A model generated the notes under the pieces. The model saw only the letters and a list, made by a program, of their open reading frames with translations. It was not told the DNA's origin and made no database searches. 64,000 nucleotides of DNA. Origin: Alphaproteobacteria bacterium (GTDB lineage Bacteria; Pseudomonadota; Alphaproteobacteria; Acetobacterales; Acetobacteraceae). The stretch lies in contig JAPLOI010000004.1 in assembly GCA_026400815.1 (NCBI GenBank), positions 62,001-126,000 of the forward strand, read 5' to 3'. Below are positions 8,966-18,009 of the stretch, in pieces. Numbering within the stretch: the first letter of the stretch is position 1; every line of letters begins with the position of its first letter. Position numbers and translations under genes: made by a program.

Positions 8966-9730
8966 ATGGCCGCCGCGCCGCTTGCAGGAACCGTCAGCCT
9001 CGTCATGGGCGCCAGCGTGGGGCTCGGCGCCGCGGTGGCCGAGATCCTTGTGGCGCAGGGTGCCTCGATCGGCATCGCCGCACGCCGCGGCGACGATCTG
9101 AACGCGCTGGCCGCGCGGCTGGGGCCGAAGGTGCTGCCCATTACCTGCGACGTGTCGGACTATGGCCAGGTGAAGGCGGCGGTGGAGGCCACCGTGGCGC
9201 GGTTCGGGCGGCTGGACCACCTGATCAACAACGCAGCCGTGATCGATCCGATCGGGCGGGTGGCCGACACCGATCCGGCGGCCTGGGCGAAGGCCATCGA
9301 GATCAACCTCTCCGGCAACTACTACGCCATCCATGCCTGCCTGCCGCATCTGCTGGCGAGCAAGGGGGTGATCGTGAATGTCAGTTCCGGCGCCGCGCAT
9401 CGGCCGCTGGAGGGGTGGGGCAGCTACTGCGCCTCCAAGGCCGGGCTGGCGATGCTCGGCCGTTCCCTGATGCTGGAATATGGCGCGCAGGGGCTGCGGG
9501 TTTTCGGCTTCGCGCCGGGCACCGTGCGCACGGCGATGCAGGAGAAGATCCGGGCGTCCGGCCTGAACCCGGTGAGCCAGTTGCTGCCGGAGCAGCACTT
9601 GCCGCCCGAGATCCCGGCGCAGCTGATCGCGTGGCTGTGCCGCGCCGAGGCGGCGGACTACCCGCAGGGCGAATGCGCCATCCGCGACGAGGCGCTGCTG
9701 CAGCGCGCAGGGATCACCCTGCCCGCCTAA
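8966..9730 (+). CDS. Short-chain dehydrogenase/reductase (SDR)
   Basis: A 254-residue classical SDR. Seen: cofactor motif GASVGLG (about 15-21), LINNAAV, the catalytic serine in VNVSSGAA and the YCASK catalytic Tyr/Lys pair. ATG 8966 is chosen because GGGAG lies about 9 nt upstream and the protein then starts at the expected distance from the Gly motif. The closing residues are normal for the family. The stop codon lies directly beside the 163-bp repeat at 9731. Substrate unknown. Confidence 0.9.
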   Translation: MAAAPLAGTVSLVMGASVGLGAAVAEILVAQGASIGIAARRGDDLNALAARLGPKVLPITCDVSDYGQVKAAVEATVARFGRLDHLINNAAVIDPIGRVADTDPAAWAKAIEINLSGNYYAIHACLPHLLASKGVIVNVSSGAAHRPLEGWGSYCASKAGLAMLGRSLMLEYGAQGLRVFGFAPGTVRTAMQEKIRASGLNPVSQLLPEQHLPPEIPAQLIAWLCRAEAADYPQGECAIRDEALLQRAGITLPA

Positions 9731-9893
9731 GAGCCAGTTCGATAACTCTACTCTGGCGGTCATCCGACGGCGATTTCCTGCGCTCCGGTGCTCACGGCCT
9801 CCAGGCCGCTCCGCTCCGGTGCTCAGAAATCACCGCCGGGCGGGGCCAAAGAAGGCCCCTCTGACTCACCAGAGCGAGTTCTCGAACCGGCTC
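9731..9893. repeat. 163-bp palindromic dispersed repeat, copy 1
   Basis: This block recurs in inverted orientation at 52045-52207 with identical length and only a few substitutions. Its ends are an imperfect inverted repeat of about 28 bp (outer arms GAGCCAGTTCGA and TCGAACCGGCTC). Inside are two direct copies of CGCTCCGGTGCTCA and a small hairpin CGGCCTCCAGGCCG. It has no transposase and fits exactly between the stop of the SDR and the stop of the convergent dehydrogenase. It looks like a MITE- or REP-like non-autonomous element or a mobile bidirectional terminator. Confidence 0.9.
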
Positions 9894-9902
9894 TGGACTG
9901 CA

Positions 9903-10802
9903 TTACAGGCGGGGCGTTTCCACCCCGGCGTTGCGGGATGCGGCGACGAGGACCGCGGTGATGTCCTCCTTGCCCAGCCCGTGCACCGAGCGCGCGATGC
10001 CCATGGCCTCGCGCGCTGCGGAACCGGTGATGACGGGCACGCCGGCGGCGGCGGCGGTGGCCACCGCGATCGAGAGGTCCTTGAACGCCAGGTCGATGGC
10101 GAAGCCGGGCGTGGTATCCCCGGCCAGCACCTTGGTGGGCCAGTACTGGCGGAAGTGCTCGTTGCAGGCGAGGCCGCTGGTGATGATGGTGTGCATGTCC
10201 GCCATCTTGAGGCCCAGCTTGGTGCCCAGCGCCAGGGTTTCGGCGGTAAGCTGGCAGGTGGCCATCGAGAGGAAGTTCAGCGTGATCTTCATCGAGATGC
10301 CGGCACCGGGGCCGCCGCACTGAACGATCGTGGTGCCCATCGCCTCCAGGATCGGCTTGGCGCGGGCGAAGTCAGCATCGGTGGCGCCAACCATGAAGCT
10401 GACCTCGCCGCGCTCGGCATGGGCGGGCGAGCGGCCAACGCCGGCATCAACCCAACCGATGCCCTTCTCCGCCAGCGCCGCGGCCATGGCCTTGCTGGCG
10501 AGCGGGTCGATCGTGCTCATGTCGATATGCATCATGCCGGGGCGGCGTGCGGCCAGCAGCCCACCATCGCCCAGCACCACGCCCTGAACATCCGGCGTGT
10601 TCGGCAGCATGGTCAGCACGATGTCGCAGGCAGCGACCAAAGCGGGGATGCTCTCGGCGCGCTTGGCGCCCTTCTGGCGCAGGATCTCCATGGGAGCCTC
10701 TGCGATGTCGAACACGGTTGTGTCGAAGCCTTTGGCGACGAGCTGGCCCGCCATGCCCCGCCCCATGTTGCCCAGGCCGATGAAGCCGATGCGTTCGCTC
10801 AT
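9903..10802 (-). CDS. 3-hydroxyisobutyrate dehydrogenase-family NAD(P)-dependent oxidoreductase
   Basis: A 299-residue beta-hydroxyacid dehydrogenase. The N-terminus MSERIGFIGLGNMGRGMA is the Rossmann loop, DAGVGRSPAHAERG is the substrate-binding block, and the catalytic Lys lies in GISMKITLNF. The start at 10802 is chosen because it opens the Rossmann fold; the frame extends upstream to 10964 without homology. Family members oxidise 3-hydroxyisobutyrate, tartronate semialdehyde or related beta-hydroxyacids. It is divergent from the amidase, with a 69-nt shared promoter space, and its stop lies 10 bp from repeat copy 1. Confidence 0.88.
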   Translation of the reverse strand: MSERIGFIGLGNMGRGMAGQLVAKGFDTTVFDIAEAPMEILRQKGAKRAESIPALVAACDIVLTMLPNTPDVQGVVLGDGGLLAARRPGMMHIDMSTIDPLASKAMAAALAEKGIGWVDAGVGRSPAHAERGEVSFMVGATDADFARAKPILEAMGTTIVQCGGPGAGISMKITLNFLSMATCQLTAETLALGTKLGLKMADMHTIITSGLACNEHFRQYWPTKVLAGDTTPGFAIDLAFKDLSIAVATAAAAGVPVITGSAAREAMGIARSVHGLGKEDITAVLVAASRNAGVETPRL

Positions 10803-10871
10803 ATGTGCCTCTTTCCCATTCGCCGCTGTCGCGGCACGGTGGGAGTTGAACTGCCGCCGGAGGAAACCGCA

Positions 10872-12278
10872 ATGGCCGACAACGTTCTTCTGATGTCCCT
10901 GGACGAGCTGTCTGGCCACTACCAGAAAGGCACGCTCTCCCCGGTGGAGGTGGCGCGGGCGCATCTGGCGAACCTGGCGAAGTGGGAGCCGACGCTGAAC
11001 GCCTTCCAGATCGTGGATGAGGCGGGAGCCCTGGCGGCCGCGCGGGCCAGCGAGGCGCGGTGGCGCAGCGGTGCTTCGCTGGGCAAGCTGGATGGGGCGC
11101 CGGCCACGATCAAGGACAACGTGGACATGGCGGGCTTTCCCACCCGCAACGGCTCCACCACCACGGCGGAGACGCCGGCGGCAGCGGATGCGCCGGTGGT
11201 GGCGCGGCTGCGCGAGGCGGGCGCGGTGTTCCTGGGCAAGACCACGTCACCGGAGTTCGGCTGGAAGGGGATCACCGATTCCACCCTGCGCGGGGCAGCC
11301 ACGCACACGCCGTGGAAAATCGGGCATTCCTCCGGCGGCTCCTCCGGCGGCGCGGCGGCGTCCGTGGTGGCGGGGATCGGCACCATCGCGTTCGGCAACG
11401 ATGGCGGCGGGTCCATCCGCATTCCGGCGGCGTTCTCGGGCGCCTTCGGCATCAAGCCGACCTTCGGCCGGGTGCCGCACCATCCGCTGGATAGCCCGTT
11501 CGCCACCGTGGTGGCCGGTGGCCCGATCACCCGCACGGTGCAGGATGCGGCGACCACGCTGGAGGTGATGGCCCGGCCGGATGAGCGGGACTGGTATTCG
11601 ATCCCCCCTGCCCCGGCCGGGTGGCTCGCGAACCTGGCGCCGATGGTGAAGGGGGTGCGCTTTGCCTGGTCGCCGAACCTGGGCGGCGTGATGGCCGATG
11701 ACGAGGTGCTGGCCACGCTGGCACCGGCCCTGGCCACGCTGCGGCGGGCGGGGGCGGCGGTGGAGAGCGTTGGCAGTGTGATCGACCCGTTGAAGCCGGT
11801 GTTCGAGGATTTCTGGCTGGCCGGGTTTGCCAACCGGCTGCGGCAGATCCCCGAGGCACGATGGGACGAGACCGATCCCGGATGGCTGGCGCTGGCCAAG
11901 GCGGGGTTGGATATTCCCGTGGACCGGGTGCTGGCCGGGATGGTGGCGCGGCCGCGGCTGCACAACCGGGTGGCGGCGCTGTTCAACACCCACCACCTGC
12001 TGCTGACGCCGACCACGCCGCATGTCGCCCCGCGGGCGGACATTGCCTATCACAGCCAGGGCTATGACCGCTGGGATGACGGGGTGCCCTATACCCTGCC
12101 CTTCAACCTGACCGGGCACCCGGCCGCAACCATCCCGGTGGGGCTCTCGGCCTCCGGCCTGCCGGTGGGGTTGCAGGTGGTGGGGCCGCGCTTCGCCGAA
12201 CGGGCGATCCTGGAGGCGTGCCTGGGGATCGAGGCGCTGCTCGGCTTCCCCGCGAAATACGCGACCCTGGCGCCCTAG
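10872..12278 (+). CDS. Amidase-signature family amidase
   Basis: A 468-residue serine amidase. The Ser-cisSer-Lys triad is present: K81 in PATIKDN, cis-Ser about S157 in GGSSGGAA, and the nucleophile about S181 in GGGSIRIPA. The start is ATG 10872 with GGAGGAAA just upstream; the open frame from 9819 is an artefact running through the repeat. Such enzymes hydrolyse carboxamides to acid and ammonia, and similar sequences are often annotated as Glu-tRNA amidotransferase subunit A. No gatB or gatC lies nearby, so a catabolic amidase is the better call. Its stop overlaps the convergent RidA-like stop. Confidence 0.9.
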   Translation: MADNVLLMSLDELSGHYQKGTLSPVEVARAHLANLAKWEPTLNAFQIVDEAGALAAARASEARWRSGASLGKLDGAPATIKDNVDMAGFPTRNGSTTTAETPAAADAPVVARLREAGAVFLGKTTSPEFGWKGITDSTLRGAATHTPWKIGHSSGGSSGGAAASVVAGIGTIAFGNDGGGSIRIPAAFSGAFGIKPTFGRVPHHPLDSPFATVVAGGPITRTVQDAATTLEVMARPDERDWYSIPPAPAGWLANLAPMVKGVRFAWSPNLGGVMADDEVLATLAPALATLRRAGAAVESVGSVIDPLKPVFEDFWLAGFANRLRQIPEARWDETDPGWLALAKAGLDIPVDRVLAGMVARPRLHNRVAALFNTHHLLLTPTTPHVAPRADIAYHSQGYDRWDDGVPYTLPFNLTGHPAATIPVGLSASGLPVGLQVVGPRFAERAILEACLGIEALLGFPAKYATLAP

Positions 12279-12739
12279 TCGCGGACGGCTGCCACGAACT
12301 CCACCTCCACCGGCGTGTTGCGCGGCAGCATGGCCATGCCGATGGCGGAGCGGGCGTGGCGGCCGGCCTCGCCGAAGATCTCGCCCAGCAGCTTGCTGGC
12401 GCCGTCGATCACCTGGGCCTGGTCGGTGAAGTCCGGGTGGGAGGCAACGAAGCCGACCACCTTGACCATGCGCTTCACCCGATCGAGCGAGCCCAGCGCG
12501 GCACGCAGGGAGGCGAGGCCGTGCAGCACGCACATGCGGGCACAGGCCTGGCCGGTGGGGATATCAACGCCGGCACCGAGCTTGCCGGTGGCAACCAGGG
12601 TAGTGTCGCCGGTCCAGGGCAGCTGGCCGGAGACCCAGGCAAGGCCGCCTTCCACCACCACGGGCACATAGGCATAAAGCGGGGGCTTGGCCGGCGGCAA
12701 TTCGATGCCCAGTTCCTTCAGACGTGCCTCGATGCTCAT
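12275..12739 (-). CDS. RidA/YjgF-family protein
   Basis: A 154-residue protein of the RidA/YjgF/UK114 superfamily. Typical blocks are WVSGQLPW near the N-terminus and TPVEVEFVAAVRD at the C-terminus. It has the longer N-terminal form (about 150 residues) of the 'endoribonuclease L-PSP-like' subgroup, not the 128-residue canonical RidA, so imine/enamine deaminase activity is not assured. The start at 12739 begins MSIEARLKELGI. It overlaps the amidase tail-to-tail by 4 nt. RidA relatives are frequent in amide and amino-acid catabolic loci. Confidence 0.8.
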   Translation of the reverse strand: MSIEARLKELGIELPPAKPPLYAYVPVVVEGGLAWVSGQLPWTGDTTLVATGKLGAGVDIPTGQACARMCVLHGLASLRAALGSLDRVKRMVKVVGFVASHPDFTDQAQVIDGASKLLGEIFGEAGRHARSAIGMAMLPRNTPVEVEFVAAVRD

Positions 12740-12905
12740 GTGCCTGCCCTTTCCGTGCCGGGGCAGGGTATGGAACACCCGGCGGTGCGGCAACCGCCCC
12801 AGGGTGCGGGCGCCCCTCGACTTTGGCGTTGGCCGGGATAGGGTAGCGCCGCAAACGCGGCTGCGATGGAACAGCCCGGCACATGATGAATATAAGGAAG
12901 CGCTC

Positions 12906-13643
12906 ATGTCTGTCGTGACGACCGAACAGATCGGCAAGGTCTCGGTGATCCGGATCAATCGGCCCGACAAGATGAACGCCATCAGCAAGGGCGTGGCCGA
13001 GGGCATCCAGCAGGCCTTCCAGGAATTCGATGCCTCCGACCAGCGCGTGGCCGTGCTGTCCGCCGTCGGCACCAAGAGCTTCTCCTCCGGCGCGGACGTG
13101 ACCGACCTGCCAGAACTGTGGCGCTGCATCCCCACGGTTGGCTTCAAGACCAACAAGCCGATCATCGCCGCCACCTCCGGCTGGTGCGTGGGCGGAGCGA
13201 TCGTGATGGCCATGATGTGCGACATGATCGTCAGCACGCAGGACACGATCTTCTACTACCCCGAGGCCAAGCTGGGCCTGACCGGTGGCATGATCTCCTC
13301 GCTGGTGACGCGCATGCCGCACAAGCTGGCGATGGAAGTGATGCTGCTGGGCACCAAGGTCGGCGCCCAGCGCGCCTATGACGTGGGGTTCATCAACCGC
13401 GTCACCGAAAATGGCGGACACGAGAAGGAGGCGATCGCGATGGCGGAGGAGCTGGTGAATTCCGCCCCGCTGGTAATCTCCACGCTGAAGCATTTCGTCA
13501 ACGACATCATCATGCCGGCCGGGCCGGTGGAGCGGATGGTGGCGGTGAGCCAGCAGCTGGCGGCGGTGCGTAGCAGCAACGACCTGAAGGAGGGCGTGGC
13601 GGCCTACAAGGAAAAGCGCAAGCCGAACTTCACCGGCACCTGA
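12906..13643 (+). CDS. Enoyl-CoA hydratase/isomerase family protein
   Basis: A 245-residue crotonase-fold protein. Seen: INRPDKMNAIS, the first oxyanion segment SFSSGADV and the second oxyanion segment GWCVGGAIVMAMMCD, followed by PEAKLGLTGG. ATG 12906 is chosen for AGGAAG upstream; the open frame reaches back to 12687 but that part is antisense to the RidA-like gene. Crotonase family members act on acyl-CoA thioesters as hydratase, isomerase or hydrolase, and the motifs do not decide which. It lies 18 nt upstream of the molybdoenzyme gene, so cotranscription is likely. Confidence 0.85.
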   Translation: MSVVTTEQIGKVSVIRINRPDKMNAISKGVAEGIQQAFQEFDASDQRVAVLSAVGTKSFSSGADVTDLPELWRCIPTVGFKTNKPIIAATSGWCVGGAIVMAMMCDMIVSTQDTIFYYPEAKLGLTGGMISSLVTRMPHKLAMEVMLLGTKVGAQRAYDVGFINRVTENGGHEKEAIAMAEELVNSAPLVISTLKHFVNDIIMPAGPVERMVAVSQQLAAVRSSNDLKEGVAAYKEKRKPNFTGT

Positions 13644-13661
13644 TTCGAAGGGCACTGAGGC

Positions 13662-15959
13662 ATGACGCACTACACGCAGGCTCATTGGGGCACCTACCGG
13701 GTGGAGCAGGGCAGTGACGGCTCCCCCGTTCTGCGCCACTGGGAGAAGGACCCCGATCCCTGCGACATCGGCCTGCACATGCTGGCCCCCGAACTCGACC
13801 GGGTTCGGGTGCGCAGGCCGTCGGTGCGTCGTTCCTGGCTGGAGCGCGGGCCCGGCAGCGCGCCGGAGTTGCGTGGGCGCGAGCCCTTCGTGGAGGTGGA
13901 TTGGAACACAGCACTTGATCTCGTGGCCGGCGAGCTGGCGCGGGTGAAGGCGGCGCATGGCAACGAGGCGATCTTCGGCGGCTCCTACGGCTGGGCCAGC
14001 GCCGGGCGCTTCCACCATGCCAACAGCCAGGTGCACCGGTTCCTGAACACGATCGGCGGCTATGTGCGCCACAACGACAGCTACTCGCTGGGCGCCGGGC
14101 GCGTGCTGCTGCCGCATGTGCTGATGCCGATCGATGAAAGCTGGAACCAGCTGACCAGCTGGGACGTGATGGCAGCGCACACCAAGCTTTTCGTCGCGTT
14201 CGGCGGCGTGCCGCTGAAGAACGCGCAGATCAGCCAGGGCGGCGTGGGCTTCCACCAGCATCGGCCGGGCTTGGCGGCCATGGCGAAGGCCGGCGTACGC
14301 TTCGTCAACATCTCCCCGGTGAACGACAACCTGGAGACCGGGGGCGAGGTGGAGTGGATCCCGATCCGCCCCAACACCGATACCGCGCTGATGATGGCGC
14401 TGGCCCATCAATGGGTGATCGACGGTACGGTGGACCGGGATTTCCTGGCCCGTTGCTGCTCCGGCTACGAGAGCTTCGAGCCCTACCTGATGGGTGCTGC
14501 GGACGGGCAGCCCAAGACGGCGGAATGGGCGAGCGCGATCACCGGCGTGCCGGCCGCGCGCATCGTTTCGCTGGCGCGCGAGATGCACGGCACGCGCACC
14601 ATGATCAACACAGCCTGGTCGCTCCAGCGCGCCTCCCATGGCGAGCAGCCGTTCTGGATGACGATCGTGCTGGGCTGCATGCTCGGCCAGGTCGGACTGC
14701 CCGGTGGCGGCTTCGCGCTGGGCTATGGCCCCACCAACCGGATGGGCTCGCCGCAGACCCGGCTGCCCGGCCCTTCGCTGCCACAGGGCACCAACAAGGT
14801 GCGGGCCTTCATTCCGGTGGCGCGCATTGCCGACATGCTGCTGAGCCCCGGCGCTGAGTTCCGCTACAATGGCGGCGTGCATGCCTACCCGGACATCAAG
14901 CTGATCTACTGGGCCGGCGGCAACCCGTTCCACCACCACCAGGACCTGCAGCGCCTGGCGAAGGCGTGGCAGAAGCCCGAGACAATCATCGTCAACGAAC
15001 CCTTCTGGACCAGCACCGCCAAGTTTGCCGACGTGGTGCTGCCGGTGACCACCACGCTGGAACGCAACGACATCGGCTTCGGCAGCCATGAGGGCGTGGT
15101 GGTGGCGATGCGCAAGGTGGTGCCGCCCGCCGGCGAGGCGCGCGATGACTACGCGATCTTCACGGGCCTCGCCGAGCGTATGGGCGTGAAGGAGGCCTTC
15201 ACCGAAGGTCGTGACGAAATGCAGTGGGTGGAGAACCTCTACGAGGTGCTGCGCCGCCGCGCCGACGGCATGGGGATTGCCGTTCCGGAGTTCGCCACCT
15301 TCTGGGAAGAGGGCCTGATCAACCTGCAGTCCCACGCCAAGCCGATCGTGATGCTGGAGGCCTATCGCAAGGACCCCGCCGCGAACATGCTCAACACCGA
15401 ATCAGGCAAGATCGAGATATTCTCGGAGCGGATCGCCGGCTTCAACCTGCCGGACTGTCCGGGCCACCCCACCTGGTTCGAGCCGCTGGAATGGCTGGGG
15501 GCCGCGGAGGCGCAGGAATGGCCGTTGCACATGCTGTCCGACCAGCCGGCGCGCAAGCTGCACAGCCAGCTAGATGCAAGCCCGCACAGCGCCGCCGGAA
15601 AGGTGGCGGGGCGCGAGCCGATCTACCTCAACCCGCAGGATGCCGCCGCGCGCGGCATCGCCGATGGCGACGTGGTGGAGGTGTTCAATGCCCGCGGCCG
15701 CAGCCTCGCCGGTGCGGTGGTGACCGCGGACATCATGGCGGGGGTGGTGCGACTGGCCACGGGTGCCTGGTACGATCACGACTGGCAGACGGGGATCGAG
15801 AAGCACGGCAACCCGAATGCGCTGACCCGGGACATCGGTGCTTCCGGCCTGTCGCAGGGCTGCACGGCGCAATCTTGCCTGGTCGAAGTGCGCAAGGCGG
15901 ATGGCCCGCTGCCGCCGGTGACAGCCCATGCGCTGCCGGAGTTCTCTGCGATGCGCTAG
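13662..15959 (+). CDS. Molybdopterin oxidoreductase, BisC/TorA-type, cytoplasmic
   Basis: A 765-residue DMSO-reductase-family enzyme. GGSYGWASAGRFHHA (about 106-120) carries the serine (about S108) that ligates molybdenum in the TorA/DorA/BisC branch. There is no N-terminal Cys cluster for Fe-S and no Tat signal, as in biotin sulfoxide reductase BisC. The dinucleotide-binding domain is at the C-terminus (LHMLSDQPARKLHSQLD onward). It probably reduces an S- or N-oxide in the cytoplasm, taking electrons without a dedicated partner in this locus. The hybrid sensor kinase follows after 39 nt. Confidence 0.83.
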   Translation: MTHYTQAHWGTYRVEQGSDGSPVLRHWEKDPDPCDIGLHMLAPELDRVRVRRPSVRRSWLERGPGSAPELRGREPFVEVDWNTALDLVAGELARVKAAHGNEAIFGGSYGWASAGRFHHANSQVHRFLNTIGGYVRHNDSYSLGAGRVLLPHVLMPIDESWNQLTSWDVMAAHTKLFVAFGGVPLKNAQISQGGVGFHQHRPGLAAMAKAGVRFVNISPVNDNLETGGEVEWIPIRPNTDTALMMALAHQWVIDGTVDRDFLARCCSGYESFEPYLMGAADGQPKTAEWASAITGVPAARIVSLAREMHGTRTMINTAWSLQRASHGEQPFWMTIVLGCMLGQVGLPGGGFALGYGPTNRMGSPQTRLPGPSLPQGTNKVRAFIPVARIADMLLSPGAEFRYNGGVHAYPDIKLIYWAGGNPFHHHQDLQRLAKAWQKPETIIVNEPFWTSTAKFADVVLPVTTTLERNDIGFGSHEGVVVAMRKVVPPAGEARDDYAIFTGLAERMGVKEAFTEGRDEMQWVENLYEVLRRRADGMGIAVPEFATFWEEGLINLQSHAKPIVMLEAYRKDPAANMLNTESGKIEIFSERIAGFNLPDCPGHPTWFEPLEWLGAAEAQEWPLHMLSDQPARKLHSQLDASPHSAAGKVAGREPIYLNPQDAAARGIADGDVVEVFNARGRSLAGAVVTADIMAGVVRLATGAWYDHDWQTGIEKHGNPNALTRDIGASGLSQGCTAQSCLVEVRKADGPLPPVTAHALPEFSAMR

Positions 15960-15998
15960 CTTCGCGCCACAGGAAGCACGAAACGGCAAGGCACGACC

Positions 15999-17909
15999 AT
16001 GACAGCGCAGGTCGAGAGCGTGGGGCTGGGCATCTCCGAAGCCGGCCTGCACGTGATGCTCGATACCATCCCGGCACGCCTTGCCCTCGTCGATCGGCAG
16101 GGGCGGCACAGCTATGTCAACGCCGCCTACTGCGACTATCTGCGTATGCCGGCCTCCGCCCTGCTCGGCAGGACGATCCGCGAGATCATCGGAGAGGAAA
16201 TCTATGCCCGCATGCGGCCGGACCCGATCCACAGGCAGCTGTTCGAGCGGTGCCTGGCGGGCGAGACCACGGTGTGGGAGGGCTGGCTGGGGTATCTCGA
16301 AGGGGAGCGATACGTCCATCGTACCTACTACCCCTACCGCGATGCCACCGGCGAAGTTGTCGGCGTGGTGGGCTACAGCCGCGACCTGACCGAGCTGAAG
16401 TCGAGCGAAGCCCAGTATGCGGCGATCACGGCCGCGGCGCTGGATTGCATCATTGTCTTCGACGAGACGGGACAGGTGGTGGAGTTCAATCCGACGGCGG
16501 AGCACAGCCTGGGCCTGTCCCGGGCCGCCGCGATCGGGCGCCCCGTGGGCAGCTTTGTCGATCTGGTGGCGCTGCGGTCCCTGGGCCAAACCCCGTGCAC
16601 GGCACCGCAGGCGACACCGGATTGGGTGGGGCGGCGCATTGAGACCGATGCGCTCCGTGCCGATGGCACCCGCTTTCCCGCCGAGTTGGCGGTGGGCGAG
16701 GTGCATTTGCCGTCGCGGCGCCTGTTCACCGCCTATCTGCGCGACCTCACCTCCGTGCGCCAGGCCGAGGCCGAGATCCAGCGCCAACGGGAGGCGCTGC
16801 ATGAGAACGAGAAGATGGCCGCCTTCGGGTCGCTGCTGGCCGGCGTGGCGCATGAGCTGAACAACCCGCTCTCCATCGTGATGGGCAACGCCATGATGCT
16901 GGGCGAGGAGGTGAAGGAACTCGCCCCGGTCTTGATCCCGCGCACAGACCGAATCCAGGCCGCGGCAGAGCGCTGCGGGCGCATCGTGCGCAGCTTCCTG
17001 GCCCTGGCGCGCCAGAACCGCAGCCAGGTGAAGCCGATGGCGATCGGCACCGCGGTGCAGACGGCGCTCGAATTGCTCGCCTACAGCCTGCGCGGCAGTG
17101 GGGTGGAGGTGGAACGCGACCTGCCAGACGACCTGCCTATGGTTCCCTGCGACCATGACCAGTTCAACCAGGTGCTGTCGAACCTGCTGGTGAATGCCCG
17201 CCAGGTGCTGGAGGCCCAGCCCCAGCCGCGCCGCATCCGGATTTCGGCGGTGGTGGAGGCGGCCCATGTCCAGCTCGCCGTCGCCGACAATGGGCCAGGC
17301 GTGCCGGAGGCTTTGCGCGAGCAGATCTTCGATCCGTTCTTCACCACGAAGCCGGCGGGGATCGGCATGGGGATCGGGCTCGCCGTCTCGCGCAGCATCG
17401 TGGAGGTGCATGGCGGCACGCTGACGCTGGAGGGGGCGGAAGAAGGCGGCGCGCGCTTCATCATCCGCCTGCCACGGCGTGATCCCGGCGAGGCCGCAGT
17501 GGAAGAGACCGCGGCGGTGGCGGTTGGCATTCAGCGCCAGCCGGCCCTGGTGCTGGACGACGAAGCAGAGATCGCGGTTCTGCTGGCCGACATGCTGGCG
17601 CGCGAAGGCTATGATTGCGACGTGGTGGACAGCGGCGAGGCAGCGTTGGAGCTGCTCGCCGGCCGCGACTACGCAGTGATCCTGTGCGACCTGCGCATGC
17701 CGGGGATCGATGGCCCGGCGGTGTTCCAATGGATATCGCAGCACCGCCCGCATCTCTGCCAGTGCGTGGGCTTCGTGACCGGCGATACGCTGGGTTCCGC
17801 CGCCGAAGCGTTCCTGGCACGGGCAGCGCGACCGGTTCTGGAGAAGCCGTTCATGCCCGCATCCGTGCGCCAGTTGCTGGCCGAGATCCGCGCCGCCCTG
17901 CCGCGCTGA
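15999..17909 (+). CDS. PAS-PAS hybrid sensor histidine kinase with C-terminal receiver
   Basis: A 636-residue soluble signal transducer. Domain order: PAS (about 15-130), PAS (about 135-255), short coiled coil, HisKA with LAGVAHELNNPLS (H285), HATPase with NLLVNA (about 395-400), ADNGPGVP and GIGMGIGLAVS, then a receiver (about 515-636). The receiver has acidic residues LDDE, the phospho-acceptor about D564 in LCDLRMPGIDG, and the Lys of EKPF. No membrane segment is predicted, so it senses an internal signal, possibly through the PAS domains. It has no output domain and no cognate DNA-binding regulator beside it. It follows the molybdoenzyme by 39 nt and precedes importer A by about 100 nt. 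Confidence 0.92.
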   Translation: MTAQVESVGLGISEAGLHVMLDTIPARLALVDRQGRHSYVNAAYCDYLRMPASALLGRTIREIIGEEIYARMRPDPIHRQLFERCLAGETTVWEGWLGYLEGERYVHRTYYPYRDATGEVVGVVGYSRDLTELKSSEAQYAAITAAALDCIIVFDETGQVVEFNPTAEHSLGLSRAAAIGRPVGSFVDLVALRSLGQTPCTAPQATPDWVGRRIETDALRADGTRFPAELAVGEVHLPSRRLFTAYLRDLTSVRQAEAEIQRQREALHENEKMAAFGSLLAGVAHELNNPLSIVMGNAMMLGEEVKELAPVLIPRTDRIQAAAERCGRIVRSFLALARQNRSQVKPMAIGTAVQTALELLAYSLRGSGVEVERDLPDDLPMVPCDHDQFNQVLSNLLVNARQVLEAQPQPRRIRISAVVEAAHVQLAVADNGPGVPEALREQIFDPFFTTKPAGIGMGIGLAVSRSIVEVHGGTLTLEGAEEGGARFIIRLPRRDPGEAAVEETAAVAVGIQRQPALVLDDEAEIAVLLADMLAREGYDCDVVDSGEAALELLAGRDYAVILCDLRMPGIDGPAVFQWISQHRPHLCQCVGFVTGDTLGSAAEAFLARAARPVLEKPFMPASVRQLLAEIRAALPR

Positions 17910-18009
17910 TCTTGCTGGAGTAGAAACGAATATCCGGCTTGCGCCCCATGCAAGGCTGGTGTCTCATTCCAGTCACAAGATCGAACGTTCCTACGCAGGA
18001 GACCCGACC

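Noticed and set aside
9731-9893. Short open frames inside the 163-bp repeat
   Set aside because: Similar frames occur in both copies simply because the DNA is repeated; no ribosome-binding site or protein features.
9819-10871. N-terminal extension of the amidase frame through the repeat
   Set aside because: It runs through repeat copy 1 and antisense to the dehydrogenase; the amidase begins at 10872 with a good ribosome-binding site.
12564-15335. Minus-strand open frame of 923 codons
   Set aside because: Antisense to the enoyl-CoA hydratase-like and molybdoenzyme genes; His/Arg/Gly-rich residues typical of reading the opposite strand of GC-rich genes, no domain visible.
15570-17753. Minus-strand open frame of 727 codons
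   Set aside because: Antisense to the molybdoenzyme and sensor kinase, which have complete motifs.
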